A stretch of DNA of 42,547 bases from Methylobacterium hispanicum (lineage in GTDB: Bacteria > Pseudomonadota > Alphaproteobacteria > Rhizobiales > Beijerinckiaceae). This document shows, in pieces, positions 1 to 8,907 of the stretch. Positions within the stretch are counted from its first letter, which is position 1, and each line of letters starts with the position of its first letter. The position numbers were made by a program, and so were the translations under genes. Below the pieces are notes generated by a model. It was given only the letters and a program-made list of their open reading frames with translations, made no database searches and had not been told where the DNA came from. The stretch is taken from assembly GCF_022179285.1 (NCBI RefSeq), contig NZ_BPQO01000043.1, positions 1 to 42,547 of the forward strand, written 5' to 3'.

Positions 1-1
1 C

Positions 2-592
2 ACCAAGGCCGTCGGCAAGGGGACGGGGCTCGGCCTTTCCCAGGTCATTGGCTTCGCCAAGCAGTCGGGCGGGGACATCGACGTGGCCAGCGTCGTCGGG
101 CGCGGGACGACCTTCACGCTCTACCTCCCGCAGGCCGAGCGGCCGGTCGTTGAGACCGAGGATGCGGCGGTCCGGGACGACGAGGATTCCGACCCTGCCG
201 GCCTGTGCGTCCTGGTCGTCGAGGACAACGTCGAGGTCGGTCGCTTCTGCACGCAGGTCTTGCGCGACCTCGGGCACGGCTCGCTCCTCGTCCCCTCGGC
301 GGAGGCCGCCCTGGCCGAGATCGAGGCCGTCCCCTTCCGCTTCGACGCCGTGTTCTCGGATGTGGTGATGCCGGGCATGGGCGGGCTCGAACTCGCCAGG
401 CGCCTACGGGCCCTGCATCCCGAGTTGCCAGTCATCCTCACGTCCGGTTACAGCCACGTGCCGGCGCCGGACGACGCCGAGAGCTTCGACCTGGTGCGGA
501 AGCCCTACTCGGCCCATCAGTTGGACGCCGCCCTGCGGTCGGCGGCGCGTCGCCGGCAACAGCCGCATCGCGCCGAGGCCGCTCCGTCCTGA
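2..592 (+). CDS. Hybrid sensor histidine kinase, 3' part (gene starts before the window)
   Basis: Only the C-terminal ~196 residues are inside the window; the frame is open from base 2. It begins inside the ATP-binding domain, with the G2-box GTGLGL followed by the usual HATPase end (QSGGD, GRGTTFTLYLP). After a short acidic linker comes a complete receiver domain: acidic pair in VVEDN, phosphoacceptor Asp in FSDVVMPG, Thr/Ser in LTSGYS and Lys in VRKPYS. The kinase core and sensory domains lie upstream. It is a close paralogue of the next gene, which it faces tail to tail with 57 bases between the stops; the two tails form a long imperfect inverted repeat. Role: phosphorelay kinase passing phosphate to its own receiver. 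The input signal cannot be seen. Confidence 0.93.
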   Translation, partial: TKAVGKGTGLGLSQVIGFAKQSGGDIDVASVVGRGTTFTLYLPQAERPVVETEDAAVRDDEDSDPAGLCVLVVEDNVEVGRFCTQVLRDLGHGSLLVPSAEAALAEIEAVPFRFDAVFSDVVMPGMGGLELARRLRALHPELPVILTSGYSHVPAPDDAESFDLVRKPYSAHQLDAALRSAARRRQQPHRAEAAPS

Positions 593-649
593 CCGGCAGG
601 CACCGGTTCCCCGGACGCTGCCGGGCTTCGGCGCGACCGGTACCGCCTT

Positions 650-3253
650 TCAGGCCGAGGCGTGGCGATGCCGGGCGACGACGCCGCGCAGGGCGCGGGC
701 GACCTGCTCCGCCGAGTAGGGCTTGCGCACCAGCTCGAAGCCGTGGGCGTCGTCCCGGGCCAGGGCATCGCTGTAGCCCGTGGTCAAGATCACCGGCAGC
801 CCGGGATGGTTGGTCCGCAGGCGCTGCGCCAGCGCGACCCCGCCGATGCCCGGCATGACCACGTCCGAGAAGACCGCGTCGAAGCGGGACGGCGTCCGTT
901 CCACCTCGGCGAGGGCCGCCTCGGCGTTGTGTGCCCAGACGGTGCCGTGGCCGAGATCCTCCAGGAGCTGCGTGCAGAAGCGCCCGACGTCGAGGTTATC
1001 CTCCACCACCAGCACGCACAGGCCGCGCTCGTCGTCCTCGGCCTCCGCCCCGGGCGATCCGGCGTCGTTGGCCCCGGCGGGAGGGTCCACGTGCGGCAGG
1101 TACATTGTGAACGTCGTGCCGCGCCCGACCTCGCTCGCCACCTCGACGTCGCCGCCGGACTGCTTGGCGAAGCCGATGACCTGGGAGAGGCCGAGCCCGG
1201 TGCCCTTGCCGGTCTCCTTCGTCGTAAAGAAGGGCTCGAAGATCCGGTCGAGCACGCCGGGCGGGATACCCGCGCCCTCGTCGCTGACCGAGACCGCGGT
1301 GAACGGGCCGGGCGCGCCGGCGTGGCCGCGGATGCTCGGCAGCGGTCCGCCGCAGACGAGACGTAAGGTCAGCCGACCCTCGCCGTCCATCGCGTCGCGG
1401 GCGTTGACAGCGAGGTTGATCAGCGCCGTCTCGAACTGGCCGGGGTCCGCCCGCACGTGGCAGGACCCGTCCGGTACCTCGACGGCGAGGCGGATGCGTA
1501 CGCCGGTCACCGCGTTCAGCATGTCGGCCACGCCGCGCAGGCGCTCGCGAAGGTCGAACACCTCCGGCTTGAGCGGCTGGCGCCGGGCGAAGGCGAGGAG
1601 CTGGCTCGTCAGCCGGGCGGCGCGGTCGACGGTGTCCGAGACCGCCTCCAGGTAACGGGTGCGCCGCTCCTCGGCGAGGTTGGGCCGGCGCAGGAACTCG
1701 ACCGACGAGCGGATGATGGTCAGCAGGTTGTTGAAGTCATGGGCCACGCCGCCCGTGAGCTGGCCGACCGCCTCCATCTTCTGGGCGTGCCGCAGCGCCT
1801 CCTCGGCGCGGGCGAGCCGCTCCTGGTCTCGAAGCCTGCCGGTGATGTTCTGGGCGTACTGGAAGGCGCCGACCCGCTCGCCCGAGGGGCCCCTCAAGGC
1901 CGTGAACTTCAACTCGTAAGAAGGCCGACGCCGCGTCGGGTCGCCGAACTCGCCGATGGCCGTGAACTCCTCGCCGGCCAACGCCCGGGACCACACGGCC
2001 CTCGCGGCATCCCGGTGCTCCGGATTGCTCGCCAAGAGGTCGAGAAGACCATCACCGACCTCCGGACGGACGCCGTAGATGTCCTCGAACTCGTCCGCGT
2101 AGGCGCGGTTGACGGCAAGCAGCCGGTAATCGGGGTCGAGGGCGGCGACGAGCGCGTCGGTCGTCTCGAACACGTCGGCCCAGAGCTTGCGCTGGGCCAG
2201 CGCCGCCTCGACGCGCCGCTCCAGAGTCTCGTTGACCTCGCGCAGCCGCGCCTCGGCCAGCTTGCGGTCGTGCACGTCCTCGACGACGCCGTACCAGCGG
2301 AGGATGGCCCCGGTCCCGTCCCGCCGCGGACGCGCCCGGGCCCGCATCCAACGGTACTCGCCGGTGGCGGCCACGCGGATACGGTAGTCGACGTCGACGG
2401 GCTCGCCGGACGAGAGTGAGGCCGCGAAGACCGTCATCGTCCACGGCACGTCTTCGGGGTGCAGGGCCTTGGCCCAACCAGCCCCGTCCGGTTCGCCCGA
2501 GGCCTGGCCGGTCAGTTCGAGCCATCGCTTCGAGTAGGAGGTGATGTTGCCGCTCGGGTCGCAGGTCCAGGGCACCTGCGGGTTGAGCTCGACCGTATGC
2601 CGGAAGTGGTCCTCGCTCTCGCGCAAACGCGCCTCGCCGAGCACCCGGTCGGTGGTCTCGGCGGTGACGCAGAACAGGCCGGCGACCGAGCCGGCATCGT
2701 CGCGGACCGGCGAGTAGGTGAAGGACCACCAGCTCCGCTCGGGCTGGCCCGTGCGGGAGAGGTCGAGCATCACGTCGGTGAGTGTCTGGCTCTCGCCCAC
2801 GAGCGTGGCGTCGACCAGGGGACCGATGTCGCCCCAGATGCTCGCCCAGACCTCGCGGAACGGGCGCCCGAGGGCCGTGTCGAGACGGTACCCCAGGATC
2901 GGCCGGTAGGCGTCGTTGTAGAAGCAGAGCAGGTCCGGCCCCCAGGCCAGGAACATCGCCGTGGGGTAGGCTAGCATCAGGGAGAGCGCGTTGCGCAACG
3001 CCTGCGGCCAGTGTTCGGACGGCCCGAGGGAGGTGGCCGACCAGTCGCGCGCGCGGATCTCCGCGCTGGTCTCGCCGCCGGGCGGCAGGAACGGGAACAG
3101 GTCAGCCACGACGTCCGCTGCCCCGCTCGCCGGCGTGTGCGCACCTCGGGCGGCCGACCGGCCCGGCCTTGGCCGCAGGCCGGCCGAACGCCTCCGGCAG
3201 ACGCTTCGGGAAACGGGGCTTCCGTCCGGACATGGCGGCGGCGTCAACTCCAT
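650..3253 (-). CDS. PAS-PAS-PAS hybrid sensor histidine kinase with receiver
   Basis: Up to 867 residues, with no transmembrane segment, so probably cytoplasmic. Three PAS-type domains (~85-205, 215-335, 350-475) precede a HisKA domain with the H-box HDFNNLL (His505), an HATPase domain (~600-720, with NLAVNARDAM, DEGAGIP and GTGLGLSQ) and a receiver (~745-860, phosphoacceptor Asp797 in FSDVVMPG, Lys in VRKPYS). It belongs to the class with HDFNN H-boxes and a C-terminal receiver common in Methylobacterium. The first ~48 residues are Arg/Pro-rich and look unlike the family. A GTG at 3109, just before the ADLFPF segment where PAS homology starts, is a credible alternative start (819 residues). 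It is divergent from the GAF/PAS HWE kinase across 189 bases and convergent with its paralogue at 2-592. Confidence 0.9.
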   Translation of the reverse strand: MELTPPPCPDGSPVSRSVCRRRSAGLRPRPGRSAARGAHTPASGAADVVADLFPFLPPGGETSAEIRARDWSATSLGPSEHWPQALRNALSLMLAYPTAMFLAWGPDLLCFYNDAYRPILGYRLDTALGRPFREVWASIWGDIGPLVDATLVGESQTLTDVMLDLSRTGQPERSWWSFTYSPVRDDAGSVAGLFCVTAETTDRVLGEARLRESEDHFRHTVELNPQVPWTCDPSGNITSYSKRWLELTGQASGEPDGAGWAKALHPEDVPWTMTVFAASLSSGEPVDVDYRIRVAATGEYRWMRARARPRRDGTGAILRWYGVVEDVHDRKLAEARLREVNETLERRVEAALAQRKLWADVFETTDALVAALDPDYRLLAVNRAYADEFEDIYGVRPEVGDGLLDLLASNPEHRDAARAVWSRALAGEEFTAIGEFGDPTRRRPSYELKFTALRGPSGERVGAFQYAQNITGRLRDQERLARAEEALRHAQKMEAVGQLTGGVAHDFNNLLTIIRSSVEFLRRPNLAEERRTRYLEAVSDTVDRAARLTSQLLAFARRQPLKPEVFDLRERLRGVADMLNAVTGVRIRLAVEVPDGSCHVRADPGQFETALINLAVNARDAMDGEGRLTLRLVCGGPLPSIRGHAGAPGPFTAVSVSDEGAGIPPGVLDRIFEPFFTTKETGKGTGLGLSQVIGFAKQSGGDVEVASEVGRGTTFTMYLPHVDPPAGANDAGSPGAEAEDDERGLCVLVVEDNLDVGRFCTQLLEDLGHGTVWAHNAEAALAEVERTPSRFDAVFSDVVMPGIGGVALAQRLRTNHPGLPVILTTGYSDALARDDAHGFELVRKPYSAEQVARALRGVVARHRHASA

Positions 3254-3442
3254 GAGGTACTCGGTAACTGGCGCGGCGCGATCCGGTTGCCGCCTCGTGC
3301 AGCGTCGCGGTCCAGGTTCCGGGGCGTGCGCGCCGTCCCGGTGTGCCGTTGGCCCATCTGCAAAGGGGCCGCCAAGCCTTGCCTACGCCGTTGGAATCCA
3401 CTTCCAGTGGAACCGGACCCCTCTCCCGCGCCTACCTTTGCC

Positions 3443-6400
3443 ATGGATCGCGCCTGCACCAGCGACACCGAGGCCGCCCGGCTTCGTGCCCTCGACGGCT
3501 ACCGCCTGCTCGATACGCCGCGCGAGCGCGACTTCGACGAGATCGCGGAGGCCGCCGCCGAGCTGTGCGAGACCCCCATCGCGGTGGTCAACCTCGTCGG
3601 CGACGGGCGCCAGTTCTTCAAGGCCGAGGTCGGGCTGGGCGTGCGCGAGACCCCGCTCGACACCTCCTTCTGCGGGCACGCCATCCTGCAGGAGGACTTC
3701 CTCTACATCCCAGACGCCACGCGCGACCCGCGCTTCGAGGGCAATCCGCTCGTGACCGGCGAGCCTGGCCTGCGCTTCTACGCCGGAGCCCTGCTGAAGA
3801 CGGCCGAGGGCCGGCCGGTCGGCACCGTCTGTGTGCTCGACACGAAGCCGCGCGAGCTCAGCGACCGGCAGCGTCGGGGCCTCGCGCGGCTCGCCCGCCA
3901 GGCAATGGGCCAGATGGAGCTGCGCCGCGCGCTGCGCGAGCAGGCCGAGCAGCGGCTGCTGCACGAGCGCATCCTCGACAGCGCCGCCGACTACGCCATC
4001 GTCGCGACCGACCCCCAGGGCCGCGTCACCCGCTGGAACGCCGGCGCCGAGTTCATCCTGGGCTGGTCCGAGGCCGAGATGCTGGGCGAGCCGGTACATG
4101 CCTTCTTCACGCCCGAGGACCGCGCGGCGGAACGGCCGGAGGTCGAGATGCGCCTCGCCATTGAACGCGGCCGGGCGGACGACGAGCGCTGGCACTTGCG
4201 CAAGGACGGCGGCCGCTTCTGGGCATCGGGCGAGATGATGCCGCTGCGGACGGAGGGCGGCGAACTCGTCGGCTTCCTCAAGATCCTGCGCGACCGCACC
4301 GAGCGGCGCGCCCAGGAGGCGGCGCTGGAGGCGAGCGAGCTGCGCTACCGCTCGCTCGTCGAGGTCAGCCCCCAGGTCGTCTGGTTCGGCGACAAGGCGG
4401 GCAACGTCACCTACTGCAACGCCTACTGGTACGACTACACCGGCCTGCCGCGCGGCGAGACCGGCGAGGCGAGCTGGATGGGCGTCATCCATCCCGACCA
4501 CCGCGAGGCGACCCGCGCGGCCTGGCTCGCCGCGGCCGCGAGCGAGCGGCCCTACGAGGTCGAGTTCCCCCTGCGCCGGGCCGACGGCGCGTACCGCTGG
4601 TTCCTGTCCCGCGCGCACCCGGTCCGGGACGAGGCGGGGGTTCTGACGAGCTGGATCGGCACGACCATCGACATCCACGAGCGCAAGGTGGCGGAGGCAC
4701 GCTTCGAGACGCTGACCGAGCTCGCCCCGTCCATCGTCTGGTTCGGCAACCCGGACGGCGGGCTCAGCTACCTGAACGACCGCTGGTACGCCTACACGGG
4801 CCAGACGCCCGACCAGGCGCTGCCGCTCGGCTGGGCCGACGTCATCCACCCCGACGACCTGCCCGGCCTCCAGGTCGCGTGGGAGCGGGCCCGCACCGAC
4901 GAGACCGTCTACGACACGGAGGCGCGCCTGCGCCGCCACGACGGCGCGTACCGCTGGTTCCTGATCCGGGCAGAGCCGATGCGCGACGCCGGCGGCACCG
5001 TGGTCGGCTGGCTGGGGAGCGACAGCGACATCCACGACCGCCGCCAGGCCGAGGAAGACCTGAGGAAGGCGCGCGAGCAACTGCGCCTCGCGGTCGAGGC
5101 GACCGGGACCGGCGTGTTCGACTACGATCTCGTCTCGGACGAACTGAGGTGGGACGCCCGCGTCCGTTCCCTCTACGGCCTCACCCCGGATGCCCCCGTC
5201 GACCTCGCCGTGCACCTGACCCGCGTGCACCCGGACGACCGCGAACGGGCGGACCAGGCCGTGGCCGCCGCCGTCGACCCGGCCGGGACGGGCATCTACG
5301 ACATCACCTACCGCACGGTGGCGCCGGAGGACGGCGTCGAACGCTGGGTTTACGCCATGGGCCGGACCCTGTTCGAGGGTGGGCGGCCGGTGCGCCTCAT
5401 CGGCTTCGCGCGCGACGTCACCGAGGGCGTGCTTGCCGAGCAGGCCCTGCGCGAGACCGAGGAGCGCTACCGCCTGGCCTCGCGCGCGACCAACGACGCG
5501 ATCTGGGACTGGAACCTGGCCACGAACCACGTCCTCTGGAACGAGGCGCTGCAGGTCGCCCACGGTCACGCGCCGGACGCGGTCGAGCCGACCGGCGACT
5601 GGTGGATCACCCACATCCACCCGGACGACCGCGCCCGTATCGACCGATCCATCCACGCTGTCATCGACGGGACCGGGACGGCTTGGACGGACGAGTACCG
5701 ATTCCTGCGGGCGGACGGCTCCTACGCCGACATCCTCGACCGCGGCTACGTCATCCGCGACGCGCGGGGCCAGGCGGTTCGGATGATCGGCGCGATGCTG
5801 GACATCAGCGAGCGCAGGCGGGCCGAGGAGCACCAGCGCCTGCTCACGGGCGAGTTACAGCACCGGGTCAAGAACACGCTCGCGCTCGTCCAGGCCATCG
5901 CGGGCCAGACGTTCCGCGACCTCGCGGACCCGGCGGCGGCGCGCGAGGCGTTCTCCGCGCGCCTGATCTCGCTCGGGCGGGCGCACGACATCCTGACCCG
6001 GTCGAGCTGGACGCAGGCGCCCATCGCGGAGGTGGTCGAGGGCGCGCTCGCCGTCCATCGCGGCACCGCGGCGAGCCGCATCCGTGCCAGCGGGCCGAAC
6101 GTGCTGCTCTCGGCCAAGGCCGCCCTCTCCCTCGCGCTGGCGCTGCACGAGCTCGCCACCAACGCGGCCAAGTACGGGGCGCTCTCGAACGAGGGCGGGG
6201 TCGTCGACCTGCGCTGGCACGTGGTGCACGAGGGTGAGGCGCCGCGCTTCTGCCTGACCTGGTCCGAGCAGGGCGGGCCGCCGATCCTGACCCAGCCCGC
6301 GCGCCGCGGCTTTGGCTCGCGGTTGATCGAGCGCAGCTTCACCGCCGAGGTCGGCGGCGAGGTCAGGCTGACCTACGCGCCGACCGGCCTCACCTGCCGC

Positions 6401-6454
6401 CTGGAGGCGCCGCTCGCCTCGATGCAGGAGGCCGGGGCCGAGGCGGCGGCTTGA
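3443..6454 (+). CDS. GAF + five PAS domains, HWE-family histidine kinase
   Basis: 1003 residues from ATG 3443. The frame is open further upstream, but that part is low-complexity and would overlap the divergent gene. An N-terminal GAF domain (~20-160, with FCGHAI and GTVCVLD) is followed by five PAS domains (~172-290, 296-415, 420-535, 548-660, 672-792). PAS2 and PAS3 are near copies, both with GAYRWFL and a ...DIHxR end. The C-terminus is an HWE kinase core: His807 in LQHRVKNTL, N-box HELATNAAKYG, the WSEQGGP motif that defines the family, and GFGSRLI. There is no receiver, so it must pass phosphate to a separate protein. HWE kinases often feed the alphaproteobacterial general stress response or light/redox pathways; which one applies here is unknown. 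No membrane segment, so cytoplasmic. Confidence 0.92.
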   Translation: MDRACTSDTEAARLRALDGYRLLDTPRERDFDEIAEAAAELCETPIAVVNLVGDGRQFFKAEVGLGVRETPLDTSFCGHAILQEDFLYIPDATRDPRFEGNPLVTGEPGLRFYAGALLKTAEGRPVGTVCVLDTKPRELSDRQRRGLARLARQAMGQMELRRALREQAEQRLLHERILDSAADYAIVATDPQGRVTRWNAGAEFILGWSEAEMLGEPVHAFFTPEDRAAERPEVEMRLAIERGRADDERWHLRKDGGRFWASGEMMPLRTEGGELVGFLKILRDRTERRAQEAALEASELRYRSLVEVSPQVVWFGDKAGNVTYCNAYWYDYTGLPRGETGEASWMGVIHPDHREATRAAWLAAAASERPYEVEFPLRRADGAYRWFLSRAHPVRDEAGVLTSWIGTTIDIHERKVAEARFETLTELAPSIVWFGNPDGGLSYLNDRWYAYTGQTPDQALPLGWADVIHPDDLPGLQVAWERARTDETVYDTEARLRRHDGAYRWFLIRAEPMRDAGGTVVGWLGSDSDIHDRRQAEEDLRKAREQLRLAVEATGTGVFDYDLVSDELRWDARVRSLYGLTPDAPVDLAVHLTRVHPDDRERADQAVAAAVDPAGTGIYDITYRTVAPEDGVERWVYAMGRTLFEGGRPVRLIGFARDVTEGVLAEQALRETEERYRLASRATNDAIWDWNLATNHVLWNEALQVAHGHAPDAVEPTGDWWITHIHPDDRARIDRSIHAVIDGTGTAWTDEYRFLRADGSYADILDRGYVIRDARGQAVRMIGAMLDISERRRAEEHQRLLTGELQHRVKNTLALVQAIAGQTFRDLADPAAAREAFSARLISLGRAHDILTRSSWTQAPIAEVVEGALAVHRGTAASRIRASGPNVLLSAKAALSLALALHELATNAAKYGALSNEGGVVDLRWHVVHEGEAPRFCLTWSEQGGPPILTQPARRGFGSRLIERSFTAEVGGEVRLTYAPTGLTCRLEAPLASMQEAGAEAAA

Positions 6455-6542
6455 GCACCTGGCCGTCTTCGGTCCCGATGCAAGCCTCGGGGTACGGCGC
6501 GGGGAGCGGAACCCTGCCGAGCGGCCGGGCGCTTCCTCCGTC

Positions 6543-6806
6543 ATGGACCAACTCGACGAAACGGTGCGCTCGATCCTGGCGCTCGCGGCCACCTACAAGC
6601 CCGGCACCATCATCCGGGCGGAGCGCGTCGTGGACGCCTACCTAGCCGACTTCGACGGCTATCGGGCGCGCCGGGCCGCGATGGATGCCTTGCTCCGCGA
6701 GCTCGACCTGCCGGAGCGCCGCACCCGCAACCGAGGCGGCCTGTTCGAACTGATCGAACTGCACCTGAAGCGCCGGCACGGCGAGATCGCGCGCCTGTTC
6801 CAGTAG
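6543..6806 (+). CDS. Small helical hypothetical protein (87 aa)
   Basis: 87 residues from ATG 6543, 88 bases after the HWE kinase stop. The composition is rich in Ala, Arg, Leu and Glu, and predicts mostly helix with no signal peptide or membrane segment. It contains a charged middle (PERRTRNRGG) and a helical C-terminus ending in RLFQ. I do not recognise the family. The same-strand position behind the kinase suggests co-transcription, but there is no overlap, and no strong Shine-Dalgarno sequence was seen. The coding call rests on codon bias (G/C at third positions) and a sensible amino-acid composition. Confidence 0.6.
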   Translation: MDQLDETVRSILALAATYKPGTIIRAERVVDAYLADFDGYRARRAAMDALLRELDLPERRTRNRGGLFELIELHLKRRHGEIARLFQ

Positions 6807-6919
6807 GTCCCCCGAACCTCGCCAGGCGACCCGGAAACGTCCGGCTTCCGGGCCGTGGACCATCGGGGTGAACGATGCTGCTCTTGGAGGCGCTGTGGCG
6901 CAGCCTGGGCCGCGAGACG

Positions 6920-6943
6920 CGGCAACCCGCGAGACGGTTGCCG
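6920..6943. terminator. Hairpin (8-bp perfect stem)
   Basis: CGGCAACC at 6920-6927 pairs perfectly with GGTTGCCG at 6936-6943 around an 8-base loop. It sits between the 87-aa gene and the LOV-like kinase. There is no T-run after it, so it may be a weak terminator or a structure in the kinase leader. Confidence 0.35.
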
Positions 6944-7023
6944 GTTAAGCAGCATGCGCTCGGATGCGGGCGTGCAACGACCTATCGGGCCGGTTGAGTA
7001 CGGATGGTCCTGGAGGAAGCGGG

Positions 7024-8034
7024 TTGGCCGAACCAGAGGAGACGTGTGCGGGAAAGGCCGACCTCAGGCTGCTGCGCGCCGCGGTCGAGGCTTCCGGCGA
7101 GGGCATCCTGATCACCTCTGCCGAGCTCGACGAGCCCGGGCCGCGCATCGAGTACGCCAATCCGGCCTTCACCATCATGACAGGCTACGCGGCGCACGAG
7201 GTCGTCGGCCGGACGCCGCGCCTGCTGCAGGGGCCCGGCACCGAGCGCGCCGTGCTCGACCGCATGCGCGCCGCCTTGGAGGCCGGCGAGCGCTTCCAGG
7301 GTGAGGCGGTGAACTATCGCAAGGACGGCTCGACTTACGTCGTTGAGTGGCTGATCACCCCGGTGCACGAGGCCGACGGGCGCATCTCGCATTGGGTGTC
7401 GGCCCAGCGCGACATCACCGAGCGCCGCGCCGGCGAGGACCGGCAGGCCATGATGGTGCGCGAGCTGCACCACCGGGTGAAGAATACCTTGGCGACCGTC
7501 CAGGCCGTGTTCAACGCCACCGCCCGCTCCGGTCTCCCGCTTGCCGAGCTCACCCGCGCCTTCTCGGGCCGGATCGCGTCGCTCGCCCGCACGCACGCGC
7601 TGATCACCGAGGACCTCGCCCAGGTCGCGTCCTTCGAGGGACTCTTGCGGGCCGAGCTCGACCCTTACGACGAGCGCGGGCGCCTGGCGCTGGAGGGCCC
7701 GAGGGTCGTGCTGCCCTCCGAACTCGCGGTGCCGGTCGGCATGGCCCTGCACGAACTCACCACCAACGCCCTGCGGCACGGGTCGCTGGCGGACCCGAAC
7801 GGACGGCTCCATGTGGCATGGTGGGTGGAGGAAGGCGCGGCAGGTCGCGGCCTGCGCTGGGACTGGCATGAGCACGACGGCCCGCCCGCCGCGCACCCGA
7901 CGCGCGAGGGCTTCGGCCACCGGCTCCTGAACAAGGTCCTGGCCGCCCAGACCGGAGCGGAGGTTGACGTCGCCTTTGCCCCGGACGGGTTGCGGGTCTC
8001 CGTTCGGATGCCGTTGCCCGCGTCACGCCCATGA
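7024..8034 (+). CDS. LOV-like PAS, HWE-family histidine kinase without the photoactive cysteine
   Basis: 336 residues from TTG 7024, chosen because GGAGGA at 7012-7017 is ideally spaced before it; ATG 6964 is in frame but has no such site. Residues ~15-125 form a LOV-like PAS domain (NPAFTIMTGY, then GRTPRLLQG at ~62-70, then YRKDGS). Photoactive LOV domains have Asn-Cys in the GRNCRFLQ motif; here the cysteine position is Pro65, so flavin-adduct photochemistry is not expected. The C-terminus is an HWE kinase: His150 in LHHRVKNTL, N-box HELTTNALRHG, WDWHEHDGP and GFGHRLL. With no receiver and no membrane segment, it is a soluble single-sensor kinase that needs a partner receiver. The nearest receiver, at 8512-8907, is degenerate. 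Confidence 0.9.
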   Translation: MAEPEETCAGKADLRLLRAAVEASGEGILITSAELDEPGPRIEYANPAFTIMTGYAAHEVVGRTPRLLQGPGTERAVLDRMRAALEAGERFQGEAVNYRKDGSTYVVEWLITPVHEADGRISHWVSAQRDITERRAGEDRQAMMVRELHHRVKNTLATVQAVFNATARSGLPLAELTRAFSGRIASLARTHALITEDLAQVASFEGLLRAELDPYDERGRLALEGPRVVLPSELAVPVGMALHELTTNALRHGSLADPNGRLHVAWWVEEGAAGRGLRWDWHEHDGPPAAHPTREGFGHRLLNKVLAAQTGAEVDVAFAPDGLRVSVRMPLPASRP

Positions 8035-8269
8035 GTACGAGGCGTCGCGCGACATTGAAGGGAGCCGGGCCGGCTTAGCTTTGCGCCGCGGTTGGTTGCG
8101 GACGCATTTCCGCCGACCGCGAGGGTCGCGTGCAACCGGCATCGACGCATGTTCCGGGGTGGAGCTGCGACCGCCGGGCGGACCGCGTTCATCGCGGGTT
8201 GCGGTGTGCCCCGGCAGTGACGGTCCCGTCGCCGCCCGGTGGGCGGCGCCCCCGAACCGGTGAAGGCTG

Positions 8270-8506
8270 ATGACAGAGAAGCTCGACGACGCGACGGCAG
8301 GGCTGGTCCAGGCCCTTGCCGAGGACGCGGACGCTCCCAATGCGGCGGTGGATCGGATGGTAGAGCGCCTGCGCCGCATGGAGGAGGCCGCCAAGCTGGG
8401 CGGCAGCGACCGGCAGACGCTCCAGAAGCTCGCCTCCGCGCGCCGGGTGCTCGGCGACCCGGTAGAGGTCGGGCCCGCCCTGCGGGTGCCGCTCGTCCCG
8501 GACTAA
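8270..8506 (+). CDS. Small acidic hypothetical protein (78 aa)
   Basis: 78 residues from ATG 8270, with AAGG a few bases upstream. It is mostly helical, with an acidic N-terminal half and a middle region (RMVERLRRMEEAAKL) that could form a short amphipathic coil. No signal peptide or membrane segment. The family is not recognised. It is convergent with the degenerate receiver gene at 8512-8907, with only five bases between the stops. Codon bias matches the neighbours, so it is probably a real gene, but no function can be given. Confidence 0.55.
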   Translation: MTEKLDDATAGLVQALAEDADAPNAAVDRMVERLRRMEEAAKLGGSDRQTLQKLASARRVLGDPVEVGPALRVPLVPD

Positions 8507-8511
8507 CCCGT

Positions 8512-8907
8512 TCAGGCGACCGGCCCGCGCGGCTCCCGCATGGCGGCATGGGCCTGGACGAGAACGTCGAGCGGTAGCCAGGGGCTGCGCGTGCAGACGG
8601 CCGCGTCCGGCATCCGGGCCCGGCACGTCTCAGGCGTGCCGGTGCTCATCACCACCCGGATGCCCGGCCTGAACTCACCGGCTTGCCGCGCGAGGCGGTG
8701 CCCACCGATCTCACCCGCCAGCGTCGCAGTCGTCAACAGCAACACGAAATCCTTGCCGCCCTCTCGCAGTGCATCAACGGCCGCCGCCCCGTTGGCGCAG
8801 ACGACCACGTCAAAATCGGTTTCCCCAAGGAGCGTCTCGGCCCGGTCTCGAACTGCCGCGTCCCCGTCGACCACGAGGGCCGCCCGCTTCGATACTGCAT
8901 TATGCAT
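8512..8907 (-). CDS. Degenerate stand-alone receiver domain protein
   Basis: 131 residues from ATG 8907, whose A is shared with the TGA of the upstream NepR-like gene (TGATG), so translation is probably coupled. The whole protein is one CheY-like fold: beta-1 LVVDGDA keeps acidic residues 14 and 16, and beta-3 (FVLLLTTATLAG) lines up with the usual LLDVMLPG. The phosphoacceptor Asp is replaced by Thr60, and the conserved Lys before Pro is Ser108 (TRSPW). It therefore cannot be phosphorylated in the standard way and is more likely a binding or decoy module. No output domain. The pairing with a NepR-like gene next to HWE kinases suggests a role at the edge of the general stress response, which is an inference. 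Confidence 0.82.
   Translation of the reverse strand: MHNAVSKRAALVVDGDAAVRDRAETLLGETDFDVVVCANGAAAVDALREGGKDFVLLLTTATLAGEIGGHRLARQAGEFRPGIRVVMSTGTPETCRARMPDAAVCTRSPWLPLDVLVQAHAAMREPRGPVA

Noticed and set aside
3383..5833. Long open frame (816 codons) on the minus strand opposite the GAF/PAS HWE kinase
   Set aside because: It is a mirror of the third-position GC bias of the real gene; the product has no domain motif and a Val/Asp/Arg-rich composition.
7024..8034. Calling the kinase a blue-light receptor
   Set aside because: The photoactive cysteine position is Pro65, so adduct formation is not possible.
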